From: JAAYUD01 sp963676865
GTDB lineage: Bacteria > Bacteroidota > Bacteroidia > Bacteroidales > Bacteroidaceae
Reading direction: 5' to 3'
NCBI GenBank assembly: GCA_963676865.2
Contig: CAXXSS010000001.1
Coordinates: 1,798,001-1,862,000, forward strand
DNA length: 64,000 nt
Position 1 is the stretch's first letter, and each line of letters opens with the position of its first letter. The notes under the pieces were generated by a model. It did not search any database. It was not told the origin of the DNA and saw nothing but the letters and a program-made list of their open reading frames with translations. A program made the translations under genes and the position numbers. Below are positions 9,062 to 18,896 of the stretch, one piece after another.

Positions 9062-9397
9062 AAGGTTGTAGCTTTATTCAGGTGATGGTAGTTCTACCGT
9101 TTTTTATTGTTTCAGTTGTTCCTGTCACCTTATCTTGTTGACTATGAGTGATATATACTGGTATGGCTTGTTTTTGGAACCTCTAAATGGTGTTATCTTG
9201 CTTATTGTTAGTGTGTTATGAAACACGGATCGTCCACTTCGTAATTATTTCTCAATTGGTCGTAGGTAATGCCTCTTTTGCTTACCGCCCGTGCATGGAA
9301 GTAGTTCGATTCTTCTCTTAGAGAAGGTATTTTGTACATATCTTATTGAATCAAGGTTGTCGTATTTAAGGCATTTCTATTGACTCATTCAGGCTTT
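9062..9397. other. Gene-free stretch between comF and the IS-split inverted repeat
   Basis: No plausible reading frame, RNA gene or strong hairpin is seen in these 336 bases. Its last 20 bases or so weakly resemble another unit of the array that follows. Confidence 0.5.
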
Positions 9398-9412
9398 GTC
9401 GTTCCACATATG

Positions 9413-10731
9413 CAGGGCTGACGCATTAAGAATTTAGATTTTGCATCCAACTAGAATCCAATAGTTCTATCATGTAATTTTCATCCCATCCTGCAAGTTT
9501 TCTTTTCATTTTGAAGCTCCCCTTTCTTTGGCTGTTTTTTATTTGGGCGAGTGCGATCTTGCTGATGAGGGAGAAATTCTGCGCCGCATTCTTTCTTTTT
9601 CTGGTATCGTCTTCGTTAAAGGTTACGTCCAACTGCCAATGCAGATTGTTCTCTATGCTCCAATGCGTCCTTATAGCCTGCATGATTCTGTCCGAATCCA
9701 AAGGTAGGGATGTTATATAATAATGTTTTTCCTCTACCGTTTTCTTGCTTTTCAGCTGAGTCGTAATCTTTGTCTGACAAACGACGGAGCGGACACCTTC
9801 CCACCCTAAAATTTCACCTGTCATCCCATTGTTATATACTTGGCAATATCTCCTTTCCTTCCGTCCATGACCGCATTCCTCTGTGTATGAAGCCTGGTAC
9901 CTGGTTGGTGGTATATGCCCGTGTCCATTGATCTTATTCCCATTAAAGTCGATACCTGTGAAGTAGCTTTTTATCTCATTATGCAATTTCTTCTGGTTGT
10001 CTTTCACACAGATGACAAAGTCCGCCTTGTTTTTTATGATCGTTTCAACTATTTCATGCTGACAACCCATGGCGTCTATGGTCACTACACATCCCGACAA
10101 ATCTAAAGCCTTTATCAGTTTCGGAATGGCTGTTATTTCATTGCTCTTCTTGCCCACCTTCTCCTGCCCAAGTGTAACGCCATTGGATGCAGCCCATGCA
10201 CTGACCATACGTAAAGGCTCAAAACTGCCGTCTTTCTTTTCCACTCTTGCACCACATATTTCCTTCCCGTCTATTGCAACTATACCACTATATTTTCCAC
10301 ATATCTCATGAATCCACATCCTGAAACCACGTTCAAGTTCCTTTGGATCAAGAATGGAGAAAACTCGGTTAAAGGTATCATGGGAAGGAACACCTTTAAA
10401 GCCCTTTATACGGGAACGGAGAAAGGGCTCTTTCATTTTGCCGAATTCCGCTACTTCATACCAGCTTTCAGCACCGCAAACTACCGCGGCCATTGTAATA
10501 TAAAAAATACACCCCAAACTGTGCTCCTTTAAATGATCCCTTCTGGGGTCTTCTACTTCTCTTAATATCGTTACTAAGTCCATATCGTTTATTTGTTTAA
10601 TGTAAAAAGTTATACAAATATAGTAAATAATAAGGACATATATGCACATATAATAAACTATATATCAATACATTAAGTTAATAATATATAATGGGAAATA
10701 AACAAACTGAATTCTTAATGCGTCAGCCCTG
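9413..10731 (-). mobile_element. Complete ISAs1-family insertion sequence
   Basis: 1,319 bp with perfect 22-bp terminal inverted repeats (9413-9434 and 10710-10731) that begin CAGGGCTGACGCATTAA. It is flanked by a 9-bp direct target duplication, CCACATATG, at 9404-9412 and 10732-10740. It carries one intact transposase gene whose stop codon lies inside the left inverted repeat. The intact ends, target duplication and gene suggest a recent, possibly active insertion. Confidence 0.93.
9426..10583 (-). CDS. ISAs1-family DDE transposase
   Basis: 385 residues from the ATG at 10583; the longer frame opening at 10649 adds 22 residues before the conserved start MDLVTILREVEDPRRDH and is less likely. 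An N-terminal H-repeat-associated domain (1-85) is followed by the DDE catalytic domain: first Asp in AIDGKEICGA, second in VTIDAMGCQ, and Glu in THWSIENNLHWQLDVTFNED. The gene is uninterrupted, so the element probably can transpose. The last three codons fall in the left terminal inverted repeat. Confidence 0.95.
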   Translation of the reverse strand: MDLVTILREVEDPRRDHLKEHSLGCIFYITMAAVVCGAESWYEVAEFGKMKEPFLRSRIKGFKGVPSHDTFNRVFSILDPKELERGFRMWIHEICGKYSGIVAIDGKEICGARVEKKDGSFEPLRMVSAWAASNGVTLGQEKVGKKSNEITAIPKLIKALDLSGCVVTIDAMGCQHEIVETIIKNKADFVICVKDNQKKLHNEIKSYFTGIDFNGNKINGHGHIPPTRYQASYTEECGHGRKERRYCQVYNNGMTGEILGWEGVRSVVCQTKITTQLKSKKTVEEKHYYITSLPLDSDRIMQAIRTHWSIENNLHWQLDVTFNEDDTRKRKNAAQNFSLISKIALAQIKNSQRKGSFKMKRKLAGWDENYMIELLDSSWMQNLNS

Positions 10732-11004
10732 CCACATATGTGAGTTGATCGAATCACATATATGGAACGATCGACTCATATATGTGATTCGATCAACTCA
10801 CATATGTGGAACGACATTCTGCTTAGGACAAAACATAAAATCGTTCTGATATGAACCAACTTTCATCAGTATGTTTTACAGAATTCGCCTTTAAAAAAGG
10901 CGTCATGGAACGTTTAAAAGCATTTTTGGGAGGGCATTGTGACTTTGGCGGAGACGTACGAATGTAGAGTGCGCAAATTGCAACATGATTTTTCGTTTGG
11001 TTAA

Positions 11005-11934
11005 TCAATCATCTTCAAGTATCTTTTCTATTGTCTCTTTATCGATATTCAATTGTTGTTTTAAGGCTTCGATAGAAGGGAATTTTTGCTCTTTTCGTAT
11101 ATACTTAATGAAAGAAATACAGATCGGGCAATTATAAATATCTTTGTTGAAGTCGAGAATATGCGCTTCAATGCTTGTGTCATTGCCGTTATGGACAGTG
11201 GGCCGATGACCGATATTGAGCATCCCGCCATAGGTTTTTTCTTTGGTATGAACTCTGACAGCATATACTCCTGCTTTTGGAACAATTTTCTCGTCGTTGT
11301 TTAGGGCTATATTAGCTGTCGGAAATCCTATTTGTCTTCCTAATTGGTGTCCTTTTATAACGTCTCCTTTTATATAATAGGGATATCCTAGTGCGTCGTT
11401 CGCCACTTCAATATTACCTTCGTATAGTAATCGGCGTATTGCCGAAGAACTGACGATACGATCATGCCATTCGAAAGCTGGCACGGCTTCTACACTCATC
11501 CCTATTTCTTCTCCATAACGTACATAGTCATTATGGTCTTCGCGCCTGTCATGTCCGAAACGATGATCGTATCCTACAACTAAATGCCCCACATTAAATC
11601 GCTCTTTGAGTATATCATTCATGAATTGCTGCGCCGAAAGAGTCGAAAGTTCTTTATCAAAATCGAGTATGATACATTCGTCAATACCTTTTTTCGAGAG
11701 CATTTCAATTTTCTCTTCATAGGTACTGATCAGTTGTGCTTTAAATGCGGGATTTATTATTTGTTGGGGAGGAGCGGGAAAGGTGATCACTGCCGAATGG
11801 CAGTTCTCGCGTTTGGCAACAGCTTTGACTCGGTCTATCAAATACTGATGCCCACGATGTACACCATCGAAGAAACCGATGGTTGCTGCACAGATGGGAT
11901 GCGAGATTGCAGATGAGAAACGGATAACTTCCAT
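11005..11934 (-). CDS. ribF: Bifunctional riboflavin kinase / FAD synthetase
   Basis: 309 residues, the usual RibF length. The N-terminal FAD synthetase (nucleotidyltransferase) domain has ATIGFFDGVHRGHQYLI and SSSAIRRLLYEG; the C-terminal riboflavin kinase domain (about 180-305) has GRQIGFPTANI and PKAGVYAVRV. The enzyme phosphorylates riboflavin to FMN and adenylates FMN to FAD in the cytoplasm. It is the last gene of a leftward group, 12 bp after the HAD phosphatase. Confidence 0.96.
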   Translation of the reverse strand: MEVIRFSSAISHPICAATIGFFDGVHRGHQYLIDRVKAVAKRENCHSAVITFPAPPQQIINPAFKAQLISTYEEKIEMLSKKGIDECIILDFDKELSTLSAQQFMNDILKERFNVGHLVVGYDHRFGHDRREDHNDYVRYGEEIGMSVEAVPAFEWHDRIVSSSAIRRLLYEGNIEVANDALGYPYYIKGDVIKGHQLGRQIGFPTANIALNNDEKIVPKAGVYAVRVHTKEKTYGGMLNIGHRPTVHNGNDTSIEAHILDFNKDIYNCPICISFIKYIRKEQKFPSIEALKQQLNIDKETIEKILEDD

Positions 11935-11946
11935 ATTAATTTCTTT

Positions 11947-12573
11947 TTATTTCTTATTGTCAAATAGACGGGTCCAGTCTTCGTTAGATTCGGCGACGAA
12001 CGATCTTATTCCTAGTGTTTCGGCAGCCAGGCAGTTGTCTACCGAGTCATCAATAAAAAGAGTTTCTTCAGGATATATACCTGAATCTTTAATCATTGTC
12101 TGAAATATTTTGGGGTCAGGCTTTGATAGATTCATTTCAAATGAGAGATAAGTCTTTTCAAAGTAACTGTTTACATCGAACCCTTTATAAGGAAACAGCT
12201 TCTGGCATGACCATTGCCAATGTAGTTCGTTGGTATTGCTCAATAGGTATACCATGTATTTCTTTCTTAGCTCTAAAAGGAGCATTAGTTTGCGAGGAGG
12301 GATATCTACTAAAAAGCTATTCCATGCGGTATCTATATCCTCGTCTTTCAAGTCCCTATCCGCCAACGAGCGGATATGTTCACGAAATTCTTCTGTAGAT
12401 ATCACCCCCAATTCGTAATTTTGGAAGAAGCCTTCTTTAAAAGAATTGCTGATAAGCTCGTTGACTTTATGCAGACCGAGTTCTTCGAACTGCTTCACAC
12501 ATCGTTCCTTATTTAAGTTTACCAATACATTGCCGAAATCAAAGACTAAATTCTTGATGTTATTCTCATTCAT
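11947..12573 (-). CDS. HAD-superfamily phosphatase (YihX-like)
   Basis: 208 residues of the HAD type with a helical cap. Motif I appears as FDFGNVLVNL, where the second Asp of the usual DxD is Asn, a variant seen in the YihX-like group; motif II is the Ser/Thr in LLSNTNELH, motif III the Lys in SKPDP and motif IV FIDDSVDN. Members dephosphorylate sugar phosphates or nucleotides such as FMN. Its place directly before ribF (12 bp) makes a flavin-mononucleotide role an attractive but unproven idea. The start overlaps the upstream ATPase gene by 8 bp. Confidence 0.85.
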   Translation of the reverse strand: MNENNIKNLVFDFGNVLVNLNKERCVKQFEELGLHKVNELISNSFKEGFFQNYELGVISTEEFREHIRSLADRDLKDEDIDTAWNSFLVDIPPRKLMLLLELRKKYMVYLLSNTNELHWQWSCQKLFPYKGFDVNSYFEKTYLSFEMNLSKPDPKIFQTMIKDSGIYPEETLFIDDSVDNCLAAETLGIRSFVAESNEDWTRLFDNKK

Positions 12574-15247
12574 TGTTTTCTTTCTTATTTCGTTGTTTTA
12601 AACGTTTTAGCTCTCCTATCCAGAGAATAAAAGAGGTCGCTCCGATAATACTTAGCCACGTGTAGATATCTAGGGGAACTGTTCGAAATACTGCTCCACC
12701 AAATTGCACAATGATAATTTGTCCTATCAGGATGATACCGCCTACAGCTAGGAAACTGGGCGAATGTATTAAACCTTTCCATGCCGAACTTGTACTTCCG
12801 AATACTCGGACATTGAATAGATTCCAGAATTGCAGCATCACGAAGATGGTGAAGAATACCGTAAGGTGATAATTTGAGATGGTAATATCGCTTGCTGTAA
12901 AGTAAATAATCAATCCCATAAGTATTGATAAGAATATGGCACCCGTGGTAAATATATTGAGGTACATGGGGCGGGTAATGATGAAGTCGTTGAGACGGCG
13001 TGGTTTTTCCTTCATTACGGCTTTTGATGGCGGAATGGACGACAATGCCAGAGATGCAAAAGTATCCATAATAAGATTCACCCACAACATCTGAGTAACG
13101 GTGAGAGGTAATTGGGTCCCTACAAACGATCCCAGCAATTCGATACCAAGAGCAACTAAGTTAATAGTTAGCTGGAAGACTATAAACCGTTGGATGTTTT
13201 TGTAGAGCGACCGTCCCCACATTACGGCAGTGCTGATACTGGCAAAAGAGTCATCGAGTAATGTAATGTCACTGGCTTCTTTGGCAACCGATGTGCCCGA
13301 ACCCATCGAAAGTCCCACTTGCGCATGATTTAGTGCCGGTGCGTCATTCGTTCCATCTCCGGTAACGGCTACTATAGCCCCTCGCTTCTGAAGCAGTTGT
13401 ACCAAACGTTGTTTGTCGGTAGGACGTGCTCTTGACATGATTTTTAGTTTGCTTACCCTTTCCAGTGCTTTTTCGTCGTCTAATGAGGCAAATTCCGGTC
13501 CGGTTATTCTATTTATCTCTGCATCTTCTTTGTCATTCCACAATCCTATTTGACGTGCTATTTCTGTTGCAGTACCTATTGTGTCGCCGGTGACTATCTT
13601 AATATTGATTCCTGCTGAGCGACATTCGTCTATAGCTTGATTGATACCTTCACGGATAGGGTCGGCTATGGCTACCATTCCTGCAAAGGTGAATCCTTTT
13701 TCTTTAATCAGTTGCTGGCAATCTGTAGCGTCATTATCTACTATCTTGTAGGCAAAAGCAAGGGTCCTCATCGCTTTGTTCTGTGCTTCGAGTAGCCATT
13801 CTTTCAATTGGGGGCGGTGAGGTTCAATATCTTCCTTTGCCGAATGTTGCAAAATCGTATTGCAATGATTTCCTACAATCTCCGGAGCACCTTTTATGTA
13901 AAGGATGCGTTTGCCTGGTAGCAGGCTGGAATCGGTAAGCATGGCCATGTACTTCCGCTCGGTAGAGAAGGTGATTTCACTGATGGGTGTAGCTGCTTTA
14001 CGTATATCCAAGTAGTCTATCTTTTGTTTGTGCAACCAGAGTAGCAGTGCTATTTCGGTGGGGTTGCCTAAACCGTGTACATCATCGGTTGCAGTTTCCA
14101 GGTAAGCGGTAGAGTTGGTTGCTATGCCTTCTTTTATGAGCTGGCTTATCTCGTCTTTTTCGAGTACTATATCATTCTTCCCATTAAACAGCGAATATTG
14201 TACTTGCATACTGTTTTGAGTCAATGTTCCGGTTTTGTCTGTACATATCACGTTGATGGCTCCCATCGTCTCGCTGGCATGCATGCTTCTCACCAAATTG
14301 TTGGTTTTGAGCATTCGCCGCATGTTCAGAGCCAAACTGAGAGTCACGCTCATAGGTAACCCTTCCGGAACAGCCACAACAATCAGCGTAACGGCCATCA
14401 TGAAGTAGTTGAGGCAGATTCGTGCTATTTCTATATAATCGTGCCACCCCTTTATGTCGTGCTCCGAGAAAAATACAATCAGATCACGTGTGACAAAAAT
14501 ACAAAAGGCCAGTCCCGCAATAATAAAACCTATTTTACTTATAAGTTTCGCAAAGTGCTCCAACTGTATATTGAGTGGGGTCTTTACACCGCTTTCTTCG
14601 GTGCTTTGGCGGGCTACGTGTCCAATTTCCGTATTGTCGCCAATGGCTGTTACGATCATTGTACCGTAACCTTCTACTACCGTTGTGCTACGCAATACCC
14701 GGTTAGAAGCATAGGTGGCTTCTTTGTCGAATCGATCTTCGTAAATAGTTTTGTTCACAACCGGTTCTCCGGTCAGCGAAGACTCGTTCACTTGTATGGA
14801 TACGGCCTTTAATAAGGTTCCATCGGCTGGTATCTCATCTCCTGTACCTAATATAACGATGTCGTCAACAACAATATCTTTCCGTGGTATCTCACATACC
14901 TGTCCGCTTCGTGTTACTTTAACGAGTGCATCGTCATTAATCGTATTCAGCAAATCAAACTTCCGTTTGGCATTATACTCAAAGAAGAAGCCGATACCTG
15001 TGGCCAATAATATAGCGGTAATGATACCGATTGTTTCAGCATATTGGTTTTCTAAAACAGAAATGATAAGCGACAAAAAAGCCGCAAGAATCAGAATGCG
15101 TATCACAGGATCTTTGAACTTCTCCAGATAAAGGATCCAGGGAGATATGCGCTTAGGAGGAGAAAGCAGGTTGCTGCCATATCTTTCACGACTTTCGACA
15201 ACTTCTTTTTCGGTCAGGCCAAATAAATTTTTCTGATCTGTGTTCAT
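12566..15247 (-). CDS. P-type (IIA/IIB) calcium-translocating ATPase
   Basis: 893 residues with the full P2-type ATPase layout: N-terminal cation-ATPase domain, actuator domain with SLTGEP (the TGE motif), fourth transmembrane helix VVAVPEGLPMSVTLS (the PEGLP ion-binding motif), phosphorylation site CTDKTGTLTQN, nucleotide-binding KGAPE, hinge VTGDGTNDAPALNHA, and a C-terminal group of about six membrane helices. PEGLP and the overall length place it with SERCA/PMCA-type calcium pumps. It would export Ca2+ from the cytoplasm. It begins 29 bp downstream of the Na/Pi gene and overlaps the HAD gene. Confidence 0.92.
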   Translation of the reverse strand: MNTDQKNLFGLTEKEVVESRERYGSNLLSPPKRISPWILYLEKFKDPVIRILILAAFLSLIISVLENQYAETIGIITAILLATGIGFFFEYNAKRKFDLLNTINDDALVKVTRSGQVCEIPRKDIVVDDIVILGTGDEIPADGTLLKAVSIQVNESSLTGEPVVNKTIYEDRFDKEATYASNRVLRSTTVVEGYGTMIVTAIGDNTEIGHVARQSTEESGVKTPLNIQLEHFAKLISKIGFIIAGLAFCIFVTRDLIVFFSEHDIKGWHDYIEIARICLNYFMMAVTLIVVAVPEGLPMSVTLSLALNMRRMLKTNNLVRSMHASETMGAINVICTDKTGTLTQNSMQVQYSLFNGKNDIVLEKDEISQLIKEGIATNSTAYLETATDDVHGLGNPTEIALLLWLHKQKIDYLDIRKAATPISEITFSTERKYMAMLTDSSLLPGKRILYIKGAPEIVGNHCNTILQHSAKEDIEPHRPQLKEWLLEAQNKAMRTLAFAYKIVDNDATDCQQLIKEKGFTFAGMVAIADPIREGINQAIDECRSAGINIKIVTGDTIGTATEIARQIGLWNDKEDAEINRITGPEFASLDDEKALERVSKLKIMSRARPTDKQRLVQLLQKRGAIVAVTGDGTNDAPALNHAQVGLSMGSGTSVAKEASDITLLDDSFASISTAVMWGRSLYKNIQRFIVFQLTINLVALGIELLGSFVGTQLPLTVTQMLWVNLIMDTFASLALSSIPPSKAVMKEKPRRLNDFIITRPMYLNIFTTGAIFLSILMGLIIYFTASDITISNYHLTVFFTIFVMLQFWNLFNVRVFGSTSSAWKGLIHSPSFLAVGGIILIGQIIIVQFGGAVFRTVPLDIYTWLSIIGATSFILWIGELKRLKQRNKKENNE

Positions 15248-15276
15248 TTAAATAATTGATTTGTTAGTGACAATTG

Positions 15277-16974
15277 TTAGGGTAGTTTTTTATCTTTGAC
15301 ATCAGTGCTTGCTTCAACGACATTGAGTACATAATCACCCAATTTCTCGCATTCGCTGATGATATCCATGTAGTACACGCCCATCTGGTAGTCGTATTGC
15401 TTGTTATTCACATCCAACACATTTTGCGTCTTCAATTGGTTACGATAATTATTTATCTCATTTTCCAAATTATAAGTCTTATTCATTTCCAATTCCAACT
15501 GGTCTCCCTTTCCCAGAACCCGTAGCATCTGGCTTAGGGCATCTTCATCGAGCTTCATCATGAAGTGTATATGGTCGTACTGCTGTTCTGTGAAGTCTGT
15601 GCTCGATTGCTTTTTTCTACTTATCGTACGCGCTAAGTTATAGCAGCTATCGCCAATACTTTCTATTTCGGTTACTTCGCGGAGCATGCCTCGAATAACC
15701 AACTTGCTTGTCGAGCTTAGACGCCCTTCAGATACATCGTTCAGGTAGCTTGCTATTTCAATCTCCATGTGGTCGCTGATGCCTTCATATTTTTCTATCC
15801 GCGCGAAAAGCTTGGCAAATTCCTCATCTTTAGTCGTATGAAGCAAAGATCGTACCATTCTATACATTCGTTGAATACGTTGACTAAAAAGAATGATCTC
15901 TTTGTGAGCTTGGAGGATCGAAAGTTCTGCTGTCGATAGCATGCCCGAAGAAATATATCGAAGTCTGAAATCTTCATCCTCTTCTTTCTCTCTGATGAGT
16001 TGACAAACAATTCTTTCGAATGGTTTGATGAACCAGATTAATATCAGCACGTTGCAAACATTGAACATTGTATGGAATGCAGACAAATAGAAAGTAACTT
16101 TGATATGTTCATCTACGTTGGGGGCGATGAGGTTGACAAGATACTTATCCAAACTGATAAAGGGATGAAACACACACAAGACCCAGAATACACCAAACAT
16201 GTTGAACATAAAATGCGACAGAGCGGCACGTCGGGCTTGTGAGTTACCTGTAAGAGCGGCAATATTCGAAGTAATAGTCGTACCGATATTCTCACCCATT
16301 ACCAGTGCGATACCCAAATCCAGACTTTCGGGGTGGGCAGAGCATAATATCATCGTAATGGCCATGACAGCTGCCGAAGATTGGATGCACATGGTGAGAA
16401 AGCCTCCAATAAGTAGAAACATCAGAATGGATAGGTCTCCCCAGTTTTTGCAATGATCGATAAACGAAAGAATGGCGGGGTTCGTTTCCAAATGCATATC
16501 AGAACCTGTCTGTCGCAATGTAAGAAGTCCTAAAAACATGAACGAAAAGCCGAAAAGGAACTCTCCTAAAGACTTTTTGTTCCCTTTCTTTGAGAAGAAG
16601 AAAGGAATAGCGATGGCAAATAAACAAAAGACATAATCACCCAGATTGATTTGGAAGCCAAATATCGACATAAGCCATGCGGTGACTGTCGTTCCGATGT
16701 TGGCTCCCATAATCACACTTATAGCTTGTGCCAAAGTCAGCAGGCCCGCATTCACAAAACTTACGACCATCACAGTTGTAGCGGTTGATGATTGGATGGT
16801 TGCTGTAACGAGCGCTCCCGTTAGCAGCCCTGTGAAACTGTTGGTAGTCATAGCTCCCAATATCTTGCGTAGCTTGTTTCCTGTTAGCTTTTGCAAGGCC
16901 TCGCTCATCGTCTTCATCCCGAACATCAGTAGAGCGAGACATCCCAAAAGCTTAAAAATAGCGAAAATAGACAT
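15277..16974 (-). CDS. Na+/phosphate cotransporter with PhoU-like domain
   Basis: 565 residues. Two inverted Na_Pi_cotrans repeats carry the signature QSS motifs (ATIQSSTATTVMVVSF about residue 60 and CIQSSAAVMAITM about residue 197), among about eight membrane helices in residues 1-310. The C-terminal 230 residues are a helical PhoU-like domain rich in charged residues. Such proteins move phosphate with sodium across the inner membrane. It is the first gene of the leftward Na/Pi, Ca-ATPase, HAD, ribF series and is divergent from the nucleoside kinase. Confidence 0.92.
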   Translation of the reverse strand: MSIFAIFKLLGCLALLMFGMKTMSEALQKLTGNKLRKILGAMTTNSFTGLLTGALVTATIQSSTATTVMVVSFVNAGLLTLAQAISVIMGANIGTTVTAWLMSIFGFQINLGDYVFCLFAIAIPFFFSKKGNKKSLGEFLFGFSFMFLGLLTLRQTGSDMHLETNPAILSFIDHCKNWGDLSILMFLLIGGFLTMCIQSSAAVMAITMILCSAHPESLDLGIALVMGENIGTTITSNIAALTGNSQARRAALSHFMFNMFGVFWVLCVFHPFISLDKYLVNLIAPNVDEHIKVTFYLSAFHTMFNVCNVLILIWFIKPFERIVCQLIREKEEDEDFRLRYISSGMLSTAELSILQAHKEIILFSQRIQRMYRMVRSLLHTTKDEEFAKLFARIEKYEGISDHMEIEIASYLNDVSEGRLSSTSKLVIRGMLREVTEIESIGDSCYNLARTISRKKQSSTDFTEQQYDHIHFMMKLDEDALSQMLRVLGKGDQLELEMNKTYNLENEINNYRNQLKTQNVLDVNNKQYDYQMGVYYMDIISECEKLGDYVLNVVEASTDVKDKKLP

Positions 16975-17063
16975 ATTATGCTTTATTAAATGTATTTTCT
17001 TTTGTTCATTGTCTTTTAATGATGTATATTTATATCAATATTAACTCAATATAGCTGCGTACA

Positions 17064-18737
17064 ATGAAACAGACAGTACAAATTTACTGCAAAAATAATA
17101 ATTATTATAAAGATTTTCCCATAGGTTCCTCACTTTTGGACATTTATTATGGGTTTGACTTGAAATTCCCTTATCCGGTGGTCAGCGCCAAGGTGAATAA
17201 TAAGTCTGAAGGACTTAATTATAGAGTATATAATAACAAAGACGTAGAGTTCCTCGATGTACGAGATCAATCGGGCATGCGAACTTATGTCCGTTCCCTT
17301 TGTTTTGTATTATACAAGGCGACCAGCGAGTTGTTTCCCGAGAGTCAGCTATTTCTGGAACATCCTGTATCGAGAGGGTATTATTGTAATTTGAGTCATG
17401 GCAGAGCGATAACCGACGAGGATATTGTCCGTATCAAAACTCGTATGGAAGAACTGATTGCCGAGAACATTCCGTTTCACCGTATCGAATGTCATACAGA
17501 AGATGCTGTTCGCATATTCAATGAGCATAGCATGAACGATAAGGCTAAATTGCTTGAGACCTCCGGCACTCTCTATGCTTATTATTATACCCTAGGCGAA
17601 ACCATCGATTACTATTATGGCAATTTAGTGCCTAGTACGGGCTTTCTGAAAGTCTTTGATGTGATAAAATACTATGATGGCTTTCTGCTCCGAGTGCCCA
17701 ACAAGGATAATCCCGAGCAATTGGAAGAAGTTATTAAACAGGAGAAAATGCTTGATGTATATAACGAATATCGGCGTTGGGAAAATATCATGGGGGTTCA
17801 GACAGTCGGAGATTTCAACGAGTTATGCCTAAAGGGATATGCCACAGATGCTATTCAGATATCCGAGGCGTTGCAAGAGAAAAAGATTGCCCAGATAGCC
17901 GATCTGATATATCATCGCGATATTAATGGTAGCAAAGTGAAGGTAGTGCTTATTGCCGGGCCTTCTTCTTCGGGTAAAACCACTTTTAGCAAACGTCTCT
18001 GTGTTCAATTAATGACAAACGGGCTAATGCCTAGAGCCATTTCTCTCGACAACTATTTTGTAGATCGTGAGCAGACTCCTCGTGATAAGAATGGCGACTA
18101 TGATTATGAGTCCTTATACGCTCTTGATTTGAAACTTTTCAACCGTCAGATGAATATGTTGTTGAATGGTGAAGAAGTAGAGTTGCCTTCTTTCAATTTT
18201 CAACAAGGAAGGAAAGAGTACAAAGGAGACAAACTCAAGATAGACGATCATACCGTATTGATATTGGAAGGAATTCATGGATTGAATCCGGAATTGACTC
18301 CTGATATACCCGAGGAGAGTAAATTTAAAATATATGTTTCGGCGTTGACTTCCATATCCCTTGATAATCACAATTGGATTCCAACCACCGACAATCGTTT
18401 GTTGCGTCGCATTATTAGAGACTTCAATTATCGCGGCTATTCGGCACAAGAAACTATTTCGCGTTGGCCGAGTGTCAGAGCGGGCGAAGATAAGTGGATA
18501 TTTCCTTATCAAGAGAATGCCGATGTCATGTTCAATTCGGCTCTATTCTTTGAATTGGCAGTATTGAGGATGCATGTAGAACCCATACTAATGAGTGTTC
18601 CTCACAATTGTCCTGAGTATTGTGAAGCCTATCGTTTATTGAAATTTATTCAGTATTTTAGTCCGATAAAAGATGTCGAGATACCTCCTACCTCTTTGCT
18701 TCGTGAGTTTTTGGGAGGGAGTAGCTTTAAATATTGA
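17064..18737 (+). CDS. Uridine kinase-like nucleoside kinase with N-terminal TGS/SAD-like domains
   Basis: 557 residues. Residues 1-60 look like a TGS (ubiquitin-like) domain; residues 65-260 resemble the second additional domain of threonyl-tRNA synthetase (HPVSRGYYCNLSH); residues 290-490 form a P-loop kinase with GPSSSGKTTFSKRL, DNYF, and the lid region LLRRIIRDFNYRGYSAQETI typical of uridine kinase/phosphoribulokinase enzymes. The fusion is widespread in Bacteroidetes and Firmicutes. It most likely phosphorylates uridine or a related nucleoside; the role of the tRNA-synthetase-like part is not known. It ends at a hairpin terminator. Confidence 0.88.
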   Translation: MKQTVQIYCKNNNYYKDFPIGSSLLDIYYGFDLKFPYPVVSAKVNNKSEGLNYRVYNNKDVEFLDVRDQSGMRTYVRSLCFVLYKATSELFPESQLFLEHPVSRGYYCNLSHGRAITDEDIVRIKTRMEELIAENIPFHRIECHTEDAVRIFNEHSMNDKAKLLETSGTLYAYYYTLGETIDYYYGNLVPSTGFLKVFDVIKYYDGFLLRVPNKDNPEQLEEVIKQEKMLDVYNEYRRWENIMGVQTVGDFNELCLKGYATDAIQISEALQEKKIAQIADLIYHRDINGSKVKVVLIAGPSSSGKTTFSKRLCVQLMTNGLMPRAISLDNYFVDREQTPRDKNGDYDYESLYALDLKLFNRQMNMLLNGEEVELPSFNFQQGRKEYKGDKLKIDDHTVLILEGIHGLNPELTPDIPEESKFKIYVSALTSISLDNHNWIPTTDNRLLRRIIRDFNYRGYSAQETISRWPSVRAGEDKWIFPYQENADVMFNSALFFELAVLRMHVEPILMSVPHNCPEYCEAYRLLKFIQYFSPIKDVEIPPTSLLREFLGGSSFKY

Positions 18738-18814
18738 TTGGAGATTTATATTATCCGATCGCAATATATATTTAAATATAGTACTAAAATGTGACGTTGT
18801 AACGAACTTATTCT

Positions 18815-18867
18815 TCAGAGCCGTGTGCAGTTTCTTGCACACGGCTCTGAGTTTATCTTCCTTCTTT
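18815..18867. terminator. Bidirectional terminator after the nucleoside kinase
   Basis: A perfect 15-bp stem (18815-18829 with 18836-18850, arm TCAGAGCCGTGTGCA) and 6-base loop, followed by a T-rich run (to 18870). It separates two convergent genes. Confidence 0.85.
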
Positions 18868-18896
18868 TTGTATTCTCCCTATCAATTGCTTGGCGA

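Larger units (their letters stand above)
9398..10815. repeat. 39-bp perfect inverted repeat (22-bp-period array) split by an ISAs1 element
   Basis: Removing the IS and one copy of the 9-bp target duplication joins 9398-9412 to 10741 onward. The joined left arm (9398-9412 plus 10741-10764) is the exact reverse complement of 10777-10815: 39 bp arms around a 12-base loop. The same stretch is also four tandem units of exactly 22 bp (9403-9412 plus 10741-10752; 10753-10774; 10775-10796; 10797-10818), each with a CACATATGTG-like dyad followed by a GATC-centred dyad 11 bp later. It lies between comF and ribF. Confidence 0.85.

Noticed and set aside
9426..10649. Transposase start at 10649
   Set aside because: The added 22 residues are unlike the family; the conserved N terminus begins at ATG 10583.
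10886..10902. Short hairpin CGCCTTT / AAAGGCG as a terminator for ribF
   Set aside because: Stem is only 7 bp with no clear T-tract on the minus strand beyond it; too weak to list as a terminator.
10823..11008. Small minus-strand frame after ribF
   Set aside because: 61 residues, no family likeness, overlaps the ribF end and non-coding repeat flank.
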